NCBI GenBank assembly: GCA_937930555.1
Contig: CALHCH010000001.1
Span: 1-54,877, forward strand
Origin: Candidatus Absconditabacterales bacterium
Lineage (GTDB): Bacteria; Patescibacteriota; Gracilibacteria; Absconditabacterales; Absconditicoccaceae
Direction: 5' to 3'
DNA: 54,877 bases
Each line of letters starts with the position of its first letter. The stretch's first letter is position 1. A program made the translations under genes and the position numbers. Positions 28,394 through 40,043 of the stretch are shown piece after piece. Under the pieces are notes generated by a model, which made no database searches, was not told the DNA's origin, and was given only the letters and a program-made list of their open reading frames with translations.

Positions 28394-29554
28394 ATGCTCC
28401 TCTCAATCACAAAAAAGATATTATTGATATTCTTGCTGGTCGTGATGCCAGTCGTTTTTTTGTTTGGTGTATTGGGCAATGTACTAGAGGTGCAAGCCCA
28501 AAAACAGCTCGTAGACATACAAAACTGAGATATCTGGATAGACAAACATCTCGTAGAGCACATCATAGCTACAGACACATCTCCACGTCGCACACTCAGA
28601 AAGATCGTGATGCAACAACTTATGGATAGTTGATTTGATAGATTTGTGACTCAGCCATACACAAACAATGATACAGACAAGTACATCACAACCAGTGATG
28701 GAACCATGTCGGGTGATCTTGTAGTAGAAGATCTAGGTGATGTGTCAGATGCGTTGGATGACTATATCAGTATGATCATATCTAGATCAGATGCCGAGCA
28801 AACACTCAAAGACATCAACAAAACTTCAGTACACATCACGAGTGCTGTGTATGATCAGCGATCTGCATTATACTTGTTTCAGGATGCGCAAGACCTGGTA
28901 GAGCAATGATACACTATCGTCTCTCATAGAGCGAGAACCAATACCGACCCAGGATACAGAAGACATAATATCTCTACCGCATTTGCTGAGTTTGGCCATG
29001 TAAGAGTATTGGCTCCTGGAGAAAAGGTTAAGTTTTTGGACGAGATCGGTTATGATCCAGTAGAATGAGAGAAATATATGGAATGATATGTCATCGTGCA
29101 AGACGAAGAACAGCCTGAGTATGGAGGCGGACTATGTGGTGCTAGCACGGCATTGTACCAATGAGTCCTCACCAATACCGCCCTCGCACCTACCGAGTGG
29201 AGAGCTCACACCAAACGATATGGAGACCTATACAATGCAAAAATAAATGACGAGTACGTCAGTGTCCCAGGCATCGATAGTACTATATACGACGGACATA
29301 TTGATTTTGAACTCACCAACACCGCACCTTACCCTATCGTACTAGTACTAAACTATGACTGATCATACGGTGGTATAGAAGAAGTGTTTTCGTTGGCTAA
29401 ATCACAAGACATCTGATCATACAATCTCAAGACCCAACGAAAAAACTCCAGTACCATATACGTAGACGGCAAACCAAAAAACGTAAAATGAGGATGCTAT
29501 GTCTGGGAAGTGAATGGAGAAGAGAGGCAGAGCTGTTACAAGGAGGTGCATTAG
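28394..29554 (+). CDS. VanW-like family protein with N-terminal TM/signal anchor
   Basis: MLLSITKKILLIFLLVVMPVVFLFG...HNISTAFAEFGHVRVLAPGEKVKFLDEIGYDP...YGGGLCGASTALYQGVLTN...VPGIDSTIYDGHIDFELTNTAPYPIVLVLNY; TAG stop. Confidence 0.8.
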
Positions 29555-29560
29555 AAAATA

Positions 29561-30034
29561 CTATTCGTCAATAGTATCATCTGATAAAACTTTGAAGATA
29601 TCATATCTTTGATTCACAATATTGTACTCATAATCATATCATTGCTTTTTTGCTAACGCTAATCATAACTCATTTCAAAAACGAATAATAGATTGCACAA
29701 TCCTACATCATTGATCTCTAGCAATAGACTCTTGGTGCTTTTTCAACTCTGTTCAATATCCTCTCTCTCTAAGATGTGGAACAATATATGCACCAGACGA
29801 CCAATATGTTGCTTCTCTATCAGGACGTTTTTCTCATCTATGAAGTCAGATAATAGTACCTTTGCTATCCACCATCACATATACATCTCATCAACGATTT
29901 AGAAGTCCTGAAAGGTCTTCGTGTGAATCATAACCGCGTTCAATAACTCTTTTGTCTCATTCCAAAAAATACTGCTCCATCATTGGAGCAACAATTTCTT
30001 CGTCTAAAGTCGGGTCATATTTTCTTATTTCCAT
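29561..30034 (-). CDS. GNAT-family N-acetyltransferase, absent from the ORF track
   Basis: MEIRKYDPTLDEEIVAPMMEQYFLEGDKRV...GLHRGEKRPDREATYWSSGAYIVPHLRERGYGTELKKHQESIARDQGCRIVQSIIRFGNELGLALAKKQGYDYEYNIVNQRYDIFKVL*; open only with TGA=Gly. Confidence 0.8.
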
Positions 30035-30075
30035 ACATAAATTGTAATCATAATGAGAAGAAAAATCAATTAACC

Positions 30076-30108
30076 AAAAAACCCTCTCAACGAGAGGGTC
30101 AGTATTTT
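30076..30108 (-). terminator. Rho-independent terminator downstream of secY
   Basis: aaaaaaccctctcaacgagagggtcagtatttt. Confidence 0.7.
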
Positions 30109-30125
30109 GAGATTATTATATGGTC

Positions 30126-31445
30126 TTATATTCTATCATATCTTTCCATCAGTAGCTCTGAGTTGATTTTATTGACGAGTTCTTGTACTACTCACACGAT
30201 AATAATCACTCACGCACCCTGTACTACCACTGGGATAGATCAGATACTCTGCGCTGCCTGCTGGACAAATGGTATATAGCTCAATACATAGGTATATACT
30301 CAGATAAATGCAAGTCACAATCCTCATCGAAATGAAAGATGCATCAATACGCTATTGAGATATTTAGCTGTTTCCTCACCAGGTCTGATACCTGGGACAA
30401 ATCATCCTCTTTTTTGGATAGTGTCGGCCATCTTCTCAGGATTGAAGGTGATCATCGCGTAGAAGAACGTAAATAATACAATCAAGATGAAATATGCTAT
30501 AATCACAAACCATCCAGGCTGTTGGGTATAGATGTTGAAGTTGAGTTCTATCCACTGCCCTACAGATTGCATAGTAGGATTTTGTGATCCTAGATTGTTT
30601 ACGAGTTGGGATATGAGATATGGAAATGTCACAAACGCTACAGCAAAGATGATCGGGATCATCCCTACAGGATTGAGTGGTATAGGCAAGCTTGCTGTCT
30701 CTTGCATCGCTCACTGTCTAGCATAGACCACTGGTATATCCTTGATGGTCTTGATCAGCAATACAGACAATACCACCAATACCAATATAATCAAAAACAT
30801 AAACAAAACTACATTGAGCAAATCGCTACCCGATGCTCCCAAGAATGAGTATGTCTGAGACGTGATACCTGCTACGATAGAAGCAAAGATCAAGATGGAG
30901 ATACCGTTGGAGATACCTTTTTCTGTGATCATCTCACCTATCCATACAAGCAGGATTGATCATACACTCAAGGTAAATGCCGTGAGAAGTATCGTCCCTA
31001 TATCAGTAGCTATCACACTACCTCACAAGAGATAATTGATAAAAAATACCATACCTATAGACTGCAAAAATGCGAGTGGGAACGTCAATCGTCTTGTATA
31101 TTGTTGTATTTTTTGTGTTCCTTGTTGTCCTTGTTCTTGGAGCTCTTCGAGTTTTGGTACTACTGCAGTGAGTAGCTGAAGTATAATAGATGCATTGATA
31201 TATGGTATCAGACCTACAGCAATCAGAGAAAACTGTTCCAATGTACCTCACAGCAACATCGCAAAGTACTCGAGTCCACCACCAGCTCATACAGTAGCGT
31301 TTCTCATCGCATCTATATTTACAAATGGTACCGGGATATATACCAGAAATCTATACAACGCCAGAAAAGCAAGTGTTCGTAAGAGCTTTTGTCTCACGTT
31401 TTTGTTGCCCAACATATCCTTGATGTACTGAAAGAATTTTTCCAT
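30126..31445 (-). CDS. secY: Protein translocase subunit SecY
   Basis: [95 protein letters not shown]. Confidence 0.96.
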
Positions 31446-31488
31446 AATGAACAATGTGTATATAAATAATTCTTAGTGAAAAATTATA

Positions 31489-31995
31489 TTATGCCTCTCC
31501 TTGTCGCTCTTTTTTGGTATGTACTTCTACCACTACTTGATTGTCAAAAGATCCACCAGCTGCCTCTACCTGTGCGAGTGCACTAGCAGAGATTGCATCC
31601 ATAGCATCAAAGGTTAGTTTCTTTTTGAGTTCTCACTTTCCAAGAATTTTTACAAAAGATGATGGTTTGCGGATATATCCGTGCTGAGCGAGAAGTTCTT
31701 TGGTGATCGTAGTGCCACTTGCGATTCTGTCATCAGCTTCTAGAAGACCTACATTTACCGGTTCGTGATTTTTGAGTAACTTAAAATATCTCTTAAAACC
31801 TCTGAGTTTTGGGAGTCTTCTATACAATGGAGTCTGCCCTCATTCAAACCAAGGCGCAACACCTCCTCCAGATCTAGATTTTTGACCTTTCATACCTTTA
31901 CCTGAGTAGTTACCTGCCCCAGATCCATCTCATCTACCTTTTCTTTTTCCTGGTTTGCTACGACCTGGTGATTTTGTAAGTTCGTGTAATTGCAT
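31489..31995 (-). CDS. rplO: Ribosomal protein uL15
   Basis: [70 protein letters not shown]; TGA at conserved Gly in GRG and FEGGQ. Confidence 0.96.
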
Positions 31996-32053
31996 AAGTA
32001 AGAATTATGAAGTAGAAGTATCGATTTTTTCTAATAGTTCGTTGTCTGACATA

Positions 32054-32872
32054 TTACGCTGCAGCAACTTCTTTTGTTGCTTCTTCTTTTTTGTCAGTCT
32101 TTTTATCATTTTTTTTCTCAGCTTTATCTTCACTTGGCTTGGAGTCTTTGATGTCCTTTGTCTTTTGCTTTGGTGGAGTTTTTCCTACCTTGTATTTTGC
32201 AAGTGCTTGGATAGCAGCTATAGCATTGTTTAGTTTGTTGTTGGTACCGATGATCTTGGAGAGGATATTGTTGTATCCTGCAAGCTCCAATACCGTACGC
32301 ACACTAGAACCAGCCTTCATACCGGTACCCACTGTAGCAGGCATCAATTTGATAATCGCTGATTTGTACTTGTGTGTCATACCATATGGCACGGTAAGTT
32401 CATCAGTGATTGGTGCTGTGACGATATTTTTGTATGCTTCGTGAGTTGCTTTTCTTACAGCTATCTGCACATCATTACCTTTCGCTACTCATAGACCGAT
32501 CTTACCTTTTCCGTTTCCTATCACGATGATAGCACGAAACGCAAGCTGTCTACCACCAGTAGTCACTCTCGTCACCCTTCTTACTTCAAGCAGGATTTCT
32601 TGAAACTCTTTTTGTGGTTTACCTCCTCTCCCTCATTTTCCTCATTTACCACCTCTTCTTTTTCTTTCTAGTGGTTTGTCTGAGAGAGGATTTTCGTTAG
32701 AGATTGATCTTGCATTATTCCCGCCTCTACCTCTTCCGCCACCTTGTTTTTCTGCTGTAGCTTGAGCTGCAGTGTCCGCAGCAGTATCGGTAGTCTCAGC
32801 TGCAGGAGTAGGAGTTGTATCTGGAGTTGCAGTCTCTACTGCTTCCTCTGGAGTCTTGTTTTCGTCTGACAT
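32054..32872 (-). CDS. rpsE: Ribosomal protein uS5 with disordered N- and C-terminal extensions
   Basis: FQEILLEVRRVTRVTTGGRQLAFRAIIVIGNGKGKIGLGVAKGNDVQIAVRKATHEA...PATVGTGMKAGSSVRTVLELAGYNNILSKIIGTNNKLN. Confidence 0.95.
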
Positions 32873-32902
32873 AATGAATAATTAATTCTAAAATTTAGAA
32901 TG

Positions 32903-32991
32903 CTGTCATCCTGAATGGAACAAAGGATCTCGAGAAGTTATAATCGATAGATCTATAAACTCTCGAGATGCTTCACTGCGTTCAGAATGAC
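32903..32991. repeat. Imperfect inverted repeat in the rplR-rpsE gap
   Basis: tgtcatcctgaatggaacaaaggatctcgagaagttata ... tataaactctcgagatgcttcactgcgttcagaatgac. Confidence 0.75.
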
Positions 32992-33001
32992 TGTTGCATG
33001 A

Positions 33002-33370
33002 CTAGAAATCTAATCCTCAAGCTCTTGCTCACTCTGCAAGCTGTTTTACTCTACCGTGATAGAGATTTCCATTTCTATCAAACACTACTTGCGTCACACC
33101 ATTTTTGGTAGCTACTTTTGCTACTTCTTCACCTACAGCAAAGGCTTTTTCACTACCAGTTCATTTTGTGATCTTAAATGAATTGGCAAAAGCTAACACC
33201 TTACCATCTGTATCCACAATCTGTGCTTGCATATGAGCATTTGATTTGTTGATGATCAGTCTAGGTCTTGCAGGATCTGCAGTATTTTTGATCGTCACAT
33301 TAGTTCTATGCTTTCTTCTAGCATATCTATTGAGTTTATCTTGTGACTTCTTGATAAGTTTCTTTGACAT
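33002..33370 (-). CDS. rplR: Ribosomal protein uL18
   Basis: [41 protein letters not shown]...[19 protein letters not shown]. Confidence 0.95.
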
Positions 33371-33412
33371 GGTTGTCAGGTATGAAGAGTAAATAATATT
33401 GTAATAGGTATA

Positions 33413-33955
33413 CTACACTGCTGTCTTACCAGCTTTCATCTGGATAAATTCTCCAAGATATCTCACTCATTTTCCTTTGTATGGTTCTGGTTTTCTATAT
33501 GATCTGATTTTTGCTGCTTGTTCTCCTACAAGTTGCTTGTCTATACCACTTATCACTACCACTGTTTCACCTTTTGGATCTTGTTCGATCTCAGCAGTGA
33601 TACCATCTGGGAGTGGATGATTGATAGGATGTGAGTATCCTAGCTTGAGTTCAAGGTTTTTGCCTTGTACCTTAGCAGCATATCACACTCATAGTACAAG
33701 TAGTTTTTTCACAAATCCATTCGTTACTCACTCTATCATATTTGATATAAGGGTTCTCGTGAGTCATCGAAAATTTTTGTGACTATCTGAGTCGACAGTA
33801 ACCACTATCTCAGTACCTTCTACCGCTACATGCACACCATCCACATGTGTATACGAAAGCTCACCCTTTGGTCATTTGACCGTGATTAGTGCATCCTTGA
33901 TATCCACAGTGACACCATCTATGATAGGTACTGGTAGTTTTCATATTCTAGACAT
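33413..33955 (-). CDS. rplF: Ribosomal protein uL6
   Basis: [14 protein letters not shown]...; C-terminal [25 protein letters not shown]. Confidence 0.95.
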
Positions 33956-33995
33956 TTGATAATGTTTAAGTTTTAAAGTGTATATATTCTATGCT

Positions 33996-34394
33996 TTAGT
34001 ATATCTCAGCTATAAGTTCTCCTCAGATTTTTTTCTTTTTTGCTTCGTGACTTGCCATCAGTCCTTGGCTTGTAGAAAGTATACCTATACCTCTACCACC
34101 AGCTACTGGTCTGATATCCTGTCGTCCGATATACCATCTTCTACTTGGCTTGGAGTACATCTTCACTACTGGTACGTCTTCTACCATATTGCCAGTCACA
34201 TGGAGCTGGATAGTAAATGTCTTTTTTGCTCACTCACCTATTACATCAAAACCATCGATGAATTTGAATTTTTTGAGCAATTCCAAAACTTGATGCTTGA
34301 ATTTTGAGTACTGCACTCATTCTACAAGTTTTTTTCTAGCCATATATGCATTTTTTAGTCTGATCAATAGATCGTGTATAGGAGCGTTTACCAT
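33996..34394 (-). CDS. rpsH: Ribosomal protein uS8
   Basis: MVNAPIHDLLIRLKNAYMARKKLVEGVQYSK...GILSTSQGLMASHEAKKKKIGGELIAEIY*. Confidence 0.95.
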
Positions 34395-34479
34395 TGTGTA
34401 TAGATTAAATAAATTATTAGATTTTAGATTTTTAGATATACTCTCAAAATCTTATCATCCATATTTCAAAATTCTATTC

Positions 34480-34740
34480 TTACCAAGATGCTTTTTTGAG
34501 ACCCATAATGATACCTTCTCTCGCATACCTTCTAAAAGCCTGTCTACTGACACCAAAATCTCTCATGTATGCTCTGGTTTTACCAGTTGCCTGACATCTA
34601 TTATAAAATTTGGTTGGTTGTCGGCTTTTTGGTGGAGTGTATTCTCTCCCCTCTGCTTTTGCTTTTTTCATCTCTTCGTAGATACGTTGTCTACGTCTCA
34701 TGAGTTTGTTATGTTTTGCAATAAGTGCTTTTCTAGCCAT
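34480..34740 (-). CDS. rpsN: Ribosomal protein uS14 (long form lacking the zinc Cys motif)
   Basis: RQPTKFYNRCQATGKTRAYMRDFGVSRQAFRRYAREGIIMGLKKASW*. Confidence 0.96.
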   Translation of the reverse strand: MARKALIAKHNKLMRRRQRIYEEMKKAKAEGREYTPPKSRQPTKFYNRCQATGKTRAYMRDFGVSRQAFRRYAREGIIMGLKKASW

Positions 34741-34778
34741 TGTTGGTATATAATAAGTAAAGTAACATCTAGTCTAAT

Positions 34779-35324
34779 TTAAGCCTTTTTTTGAAAGATA
34801 ATGCCAAGTGATTCCAATAGTGCCTTACTGTCTGCATCATTATCTGCAGTAGTACATATATTGATCTGTAGTCACATAGCAGTTTTTACATCTTCAGGTG
34901 TGAGTTCTGCAAATACCGCTTGAGATGGAAGTCAAAGATTGTAGTTACCTCTTCCATCAAATTTTCTATCTGAAAGACCGTTGAAGTCTCTCACTCTAGG
35001 AAGCACAAATCACACCAATCTTTCTATAAAATCATATGCTCTTTGACCTCTCAGGGTCACTCTTAGCATAGATGGCATATCCTCTCTTAGCTTAAAATTG
35101 GAAATAGATTGCTTGGATAGGATCATCTGAGGATGCTGTCCAGTGATTGTTCTCAAGTTTTCCTCAAGATCAGAAAAATCTTTTACTCATTTTCTGGTAG
35201 CTAGTGAACCAACTCACATAGCAACAATTACCTTATCAAGTACAGGTACTTGATTGATATTTTTCTTACCAAGTTTTTCTTGGAGTGCTGATTTATTCTT
35301 AATTGCTGTTTCGTACAATGACAT
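34779..35324 (-). CDS. rplE: Ribosomal protein uL5
   Basis: Position in spc operon; MSLYETAIKNKSALQEKLGKKNINQVPVLDKVIVAMGVGS..., ends GIIFQKKA*. Confidence 0.93.
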
Positions 35325-35372
35325 TGTATGATATAAGGTGTAAAGTTTGGAGGCATATAATTACTTATTGTA

Positions 35373-35684
35373 TTATGCTGCAACTGCTTTTCAGCTTTTT
35401 TTATAAAATCTTTCTTTTCCATTTTTTCATTCTCTGATACCAATTCTAGATCCAGCATTGGATGCTTCATCCCAGAGCATAATATTTGAACTATGAATTG
35501 GTGCTTCAAATTCTTTGTATCATTCTCATTTCTTAGCGCTTTTTACAATATTCACTCATTTGACGATCACTCGAAGTCACCTTCTCGCATCTTTCTTTTC
35601 TACCAATCACAAAACCGTTGATGTGGTTCATTTCCACTTTCCAGCTGTAACTATAACCGTATCTCCTATGTGTATTTTTTTCAT
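35373..35684 (-). CDS. rplX: Ribosomal protein uL24
   Basis: MKKIHIGDTVIVTAGKWKGTTSTVLGLVEKKDARRGLRVIVKGVNI...; KOW-type start; TAA stop. Confidence 0.92.
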
Positions 35685-35723
35685 AATATAACTAATTAAT
35701 AAGTAAGAAAACAATATCCTATA

Positions 35724-36092
35724 TTACACAACCTCTTCTGCCATAGTTGCCAATTTCTTAAATCAGACTTCTCTAAGCTCTCCAGCCACAGGACCAAAAA
35801 TTCTTTTGCCCAATGGGGTGAGAGATTTGTCTATCAAGGCAACAGCATTGTCAGCAAAACGGACATATGTACCATCCTTTCTACCTACCTCTTTCCTTAC
35901 TCTCACAACGACTCATCGTTGTACTGATCATTTTTCGATAGCACCATTTGGCATAGCAGTTTTTACTGCCAATACCACCTTGTCTCACACACTAGCAGTT
36001 TTTGATTTAGTACCCTTGAGTACTCTGATCACCTTACCTGTCTTTGCTCAGGAATTATCTGCTATGATGACTCTAGATTCTTGTTGTATCAT
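35724..36092 (-). CDS. rplN: Ribosomal protein uL14
   Basis: [55 protein letters not shown]...AEEVV*. Confidence 0.96.
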
Positions 36093-36145
36093 TGGAATAT
36101 GTAAACGAAATAATAAGCACTTATATGTGGCACAAAATGGATGAT

Positions 36146-36412
36146 TTATACAGCTGCAACTTGTGTGATATCTACTAGTATCCATCTCTTGAGCTTACTT
36201 CTAGGTCTATCTGCTCTGATTTTTACCATATCACCTTCTTTTGCAGATTCTGCCTCATCGTGGACATAGTACTTCTTGTGTCTCGTGTATCTTTTGTTGT
36301 ACAAAGGATGCACCTTCACTGTTGGTACACTTACCACGATAGTTTGCGTCATTTTATCGCTAACCACCTTGCCGATAAGCTCTTTAATATTTTTTTCTCC
36401 GATTACTGTCAT
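36146..36412 (-). CDS. rpsQ: Ribosomal protein uS17
   Basis: GKVVSDKMTQTIVVSVPTVKVHPLYNKRYTRHKKYYVHDE. Confidence 0.95.
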   Translation of the reverse strand: MTVIGEKNIKELIGKVVSDKMTQTIVVSVPTVKVHPLYNKRYTRHKKYYVHDEAESAKEGDMVKIRADRPRSKLKRWILVDITQVAAV

Positions 36413-36463
36413 TTGCTAATGGGTATATAAATGAAATATTTGAAGTACTATGAAAAACAAAAA

Positions 36464-36673
36464 TTATGCTGCGATTTCTTTGGACTTGATAGTCATGGCT
36501 GTATTGATCCTTGCGATATTTCTCTTGCCCAATGAGATAGAGTGAGTTCATTTCAAAGCTCTCATTTTGTTTTTGAGCTTATCATCAAACACCTCTCTTC
36601 TGATTTTGTTTCTTAGAGCAGCAAGATCTTTCAATGATTTTTTTGTTAGATCTTTTACAAATAACTTTTTCAT
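36464..36673 (-). CDS. rpmC: Ribosomal protein uL29
   Basis: MKKLFVKDLTKKSLKDLAALRNKIRREVFDDKLKNKMRALKGTHSISLGKRNIARINTAMTIKSKEIAA*. Confidence 0.93.
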
Positions 36674-36703
36674 TATAATGTAGATGAGGTAGTTAAAAAA
36701 ATA

Positions 36704-37126
36704 TTATCTAATTTCATTTCTTCAAATCATTGTAGTTTTGAGCGGGAGCTTGTAGGTTGCTTGCTTAAATACTTCTTGAGCAGTTTCTCTATCAATACCT
36801 GATACTTCAAATATCACTTTGCCAGGCTTGATTCTTACTCTATACATATCTACGTCACCCTTACCCTTACCCATCGGCATTTCCAATCACTTTTTGGTAT
36901 ATGGTAGATCGGTAAATACTCTAAACCAAATTTTACCTACCTTTCTCGTTTTTCTTACGATTACCTTTCTGGCAGCTTCTAGCTGTCTGTTGGTCAGATA
37001 TCCATGAGTGGTAGCCTTGAGGCCTCGATCACCAAATGCTACTTTGGTTCATCTACCAGCTTTTCATTTAGTTCTTCATCTAAATTGCTTTCTATGTTTC
37101 CATCTATTTGGTGAGAGTAGGGACAT
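36704..37126 (-). CDS. rplP: Ribosomal protein uL16
   Basis: [75 protein letters not shown]; multiple TGA at conserved Gly. Confidence 0.96.
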
Positions 37127-37232
37127 TATTTGATAATTAAGAAGTAAGAGATATCTAACGGAAAGAAGAAGTGTATTCTAACCTAGTAAATTGATAGCAA
37201 CGATTTGCTAATATTTTTGATGGTACAATAAT

Positions 37233-37907
37233 CTATAGTTTTGCCATAGCATCAGCTTTTTTGGTCTTTTTTTCTGCTAGGATATTTTCTGCGACACAGA
37301 TCCAGACCTTGACTCACAATATTCCATATTTGGTCTTTGCAGTTGTATAATGATAGTCGATATCTGCTCTAAGCGTCTGAAGTGGTATTCTACCTTCTGT
37401 GAATTTTTCGTTTCTAGACATATCAGCACCATTGAGTCTACCAGCGATCTGAACCTTGACTCCGATAGCTCCTTTTTCCATAGTTTTTTGGAGTACGGAC
37501 TTAGCTACTCTTCTATACGACATACGGTTTTCCATCTGGATAGCAGCAAACTCGGCCATTATTTTAGCTGACAATTCTGGCACTTTCACCTCTTTGATGG
37601 ATGCCTTGTAAGGTCTAAGTGTAAGCTTGTTGAGTTTTGCCTCAAATTTCTTGAGCTTTTCACCATCCTTACCAAGTACAGATGCAGGTTTTGCGGTAAA
37701 TATCATTACCTCACCTTCTGATTCGGTTTTTCTGATAACCACTTTTGCTATCGCTGTACGATAATAAAAATCTTCAATCAACTCTCTAATCTTGATATCC
37801 TCCACAAAAAACGTAGCTGATTGATTAGTATTGTCAGAAAACCATTCACAAGGTCGATTCTTCATCACACCTACTCTATGTCCTCTTGGATCTATTTTTG
37901 ATCACAT
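37233..37907 (-). CDS. rpsC: Ribosomal protein uS3
   Basis: MGSKIDPRGHRVGVMKNRPCEWFSDN..., IQMENRMSYRRVAKSVLQKTMEKGAIGVKVQIAGRLNGADMSRNEKFTEGRIPLQTLRADIDY. Confidence 0.96.
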
Positions 37908-37951
37908 ATCTAAAATTTAAAATTTAAAGTGTAAACAATGTATGTTCTGAT

Positions 37952-38290
37952 TTATTTTGCACCCAATGTTACTTTGCAGTATGATCTGTGATGCTCATAT
38001 TTGTGCATTCTACCTCTACCTACCGCTCTCACTCTCTTGAGCTTAGGACCCTTACCTACATCTATTGATTGGATATAGAGATTCTCTACCTTGAGATCGA
38101 GATTATTTTCTGCATTTGCTGTAGCAGAGTTTACTACCTTGAGCAATGTATGTCCCGCCTTCTTTGGCAAAAACTGCAAAAATCTTCTCGCCTCTAGTAC
38201 AGATTTGCCTCTGATCATAGATGCTACCAAGTTCAGCTTTTTGCTAGACATGAGTGCATATTTGAGTGTTGCTGTCATACTTCTATTCAT
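37952..38290 (-). CDS. rplV: Ribosomal protein uL22
   Basis: ALMSSKKLNLVASMIRGKSVLEARRFLQFLPKKAGHTLLKVVNSATANAENN...GRGRMHKYEHHRSYCKVTLGAK. Confidence 0.96.
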   Translation of the reverse strand: MNRSMTATLKYALMSSKKLNLVASMIRGKSVLEARRFLQFLPKKAGHTLLKVVNSATANAENNLDLKVENLYIQSIDVGKGPKLKRVRAVGRGRMHKYEHHRSYCKVTLGAK

Positions 38291-38379
38291 CTTTTTTGAT
38301 TAATAATTAATAAATAATAAGTGAGAATTAATGATGAAGATAATTAAATTATTAATTATTCTCCATTCATTATTACTTA

Positions 38380-38637
38380 TTAAAATGGATGCCCTCTAAA
38401 TGTCCTAGTAGGAGCAAATTCTCCGAGTCTATGACCAATCATTTCTTCATTGATATACACTGAGACAAACTGTCTACCATTGTGTACAGCGATAGTAAAT
38501 CCTACCATCTCTGGGAGGATCTGAGATGCTCTATCCCATACCTTGATTACTTTCTTCTCTCCTGACTCTGTCATCTTCTTGATCTTTTTCATCAATTTAG
38601 GATGAACTCGAAATCATTTTTTCAGTGATCTTGCCAT
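38380..38637 (-). CDS. rpsS: Ribosomal protein uS19
   Basis: [88 protein letters not shown]=Gly of RSLKKG. Confidence 0.97.
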
Positions 38638-38692
38638 ACTTTCGTATAATTATTTAAAAGCTAACAGCTAGTAGCTAAAGGCTAGTAGCTTT

Positions 38693-39541
38693 TTATTTAA
38701 ATCTCGTCTTTCTCTTCTGCACAATAAACCTATCTGACCATTTCTTTTTCTTTCTTGTTTTGCGTCCTGGAGCTACAGATCTTCAAGTAAATGATTTTGG
38801 ATTCATAGCCAAGTCAGTCGCTCACTCTCATCATCCGTGTGGATGATCCACTGGATTCATCACCTTACCTCTTACTTCTGGTCTTTTTCACATCCATCTT
38901 GCTCTTCATGCTTTTCCTATCACGATATTTTTATGTTCGTCATTACCTACGATACCGATAGTTGCTCGACATTTTTCGTTAAACAATCTAATCTCTCCAG
39001 ACTGTAGCTTGATATATACGAGACCGTTTTCCTCGTCTTTACCTGTTACGGTAGCATATGATCCAGCGCTTCTTACGAGCTTGCCTTTGGTCTGAGGTGT
39101 TACCTCTAGATTGTAAACCGTAAAACCGTCTGGTATATCCTTGAGTTGTTTTCTGTTTCCTGGCTTGAGCAATGCCTCATCACCCGTTTTGATTTCATCT
39201 CCTACTGAGATGTTTTTCCAAGCGAGTGTGTATCTTTTTTCTCCATCCGCATAGTTGAGCAATGCGATTCTACAAGTTCTGTATGGATCATACTCGATAG
39301 TAGCTACTTTTGCTGGTATATTGAGTTTGTCATATCTACGAAAATCAATTATTCTGTATAACCTCTTGTGACCTCATCATCTATGTCTGGTAGTAATTCT
39401 ACCTCTATTGTTTCTACCAGCCTTTGATTTGATAAACTTGGTAAGTGGCTTGTGTGGACTATCTGTGGTTAGATCAGAAAAGTCATATCAGGTCATATAC
39501 CTTCTAGATGGTGTAAACGGCTTGTATGTCTTGATTGCCAT
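38693..39541 (-). CDS. rplB: Ribosomal protein uL2
   Basis: [26 protein letters not shown]...; [66 protein letters not shown]. Confidence 0.96.
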
Positions 39542-39650
39542 AGGTAAAGTGTAAGTTTTAAATATGTGTAGGGTGTAAAGTCTAAGGTATAAAGCCAGTA
39601 ACTTATTGATATCAACTTTATACTTTAGACCTTAGACCTCTTGCTCTAAA

Positions 39651-39995
39651 TTATGCTGCTAGCTCAATACTATCTCCTTCGTGCAATGCTACCATTGCTT
39701 TTTTAAATGCTCTTCTTACCAGTTTCCTTTGCATTCTTCCTTTGTATGGCACATTCATGATGCGGATAGATTTTGGTGTGACATCGTACATCTTCTGTAT
39801 CGATAGCTTCACATCATTCTTATTTGCATTTTTATGCACCTTAAATGTATATGTATTGTGATCGTTTGCAGTTTTGTATACCTTCTCTGTCATCATCGGC
39901 TCTCCTATGATCTGAAAAGGAGTCAACTTACCAAACATCTTTGGAGATATTGCAGTGAGTGCTCTTTTTTTCTTGATGATATCTCGTCTTTTCAT
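39651..39995 (-). CDS. rplW: Ribosomal protein uL23
   Basis: IIGEPMMTEKVYKTANDHNTYTFKVHKNANKNDVKLSIQKMYDVTPKSIRIMNVPYKGRMQRKLVRRAFKKAMVAL. Confidence 0.95.
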   Translation of the reverse strand: MKRRDIIKKKRALTAISPKMFGKLTPFQIIGEPMMTEKVYKTANDHNTYTFKVHKNANKNDVKLSIQKMYDVTPKSIRIMNVPYKGRMQRKLVRRAFKKAMVALHEGDSIELAA

Positions 39996-40043
39996 TTGTT
40001 GTGAGTAATAGAACAAAAATAACTAATGCGATCTATGATGATA

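Noticed and set aside
34297-34782. 161-aa plus-strand ORF
   Set aside because: Antisense to rpsN and its flanks; no recognisable domain.
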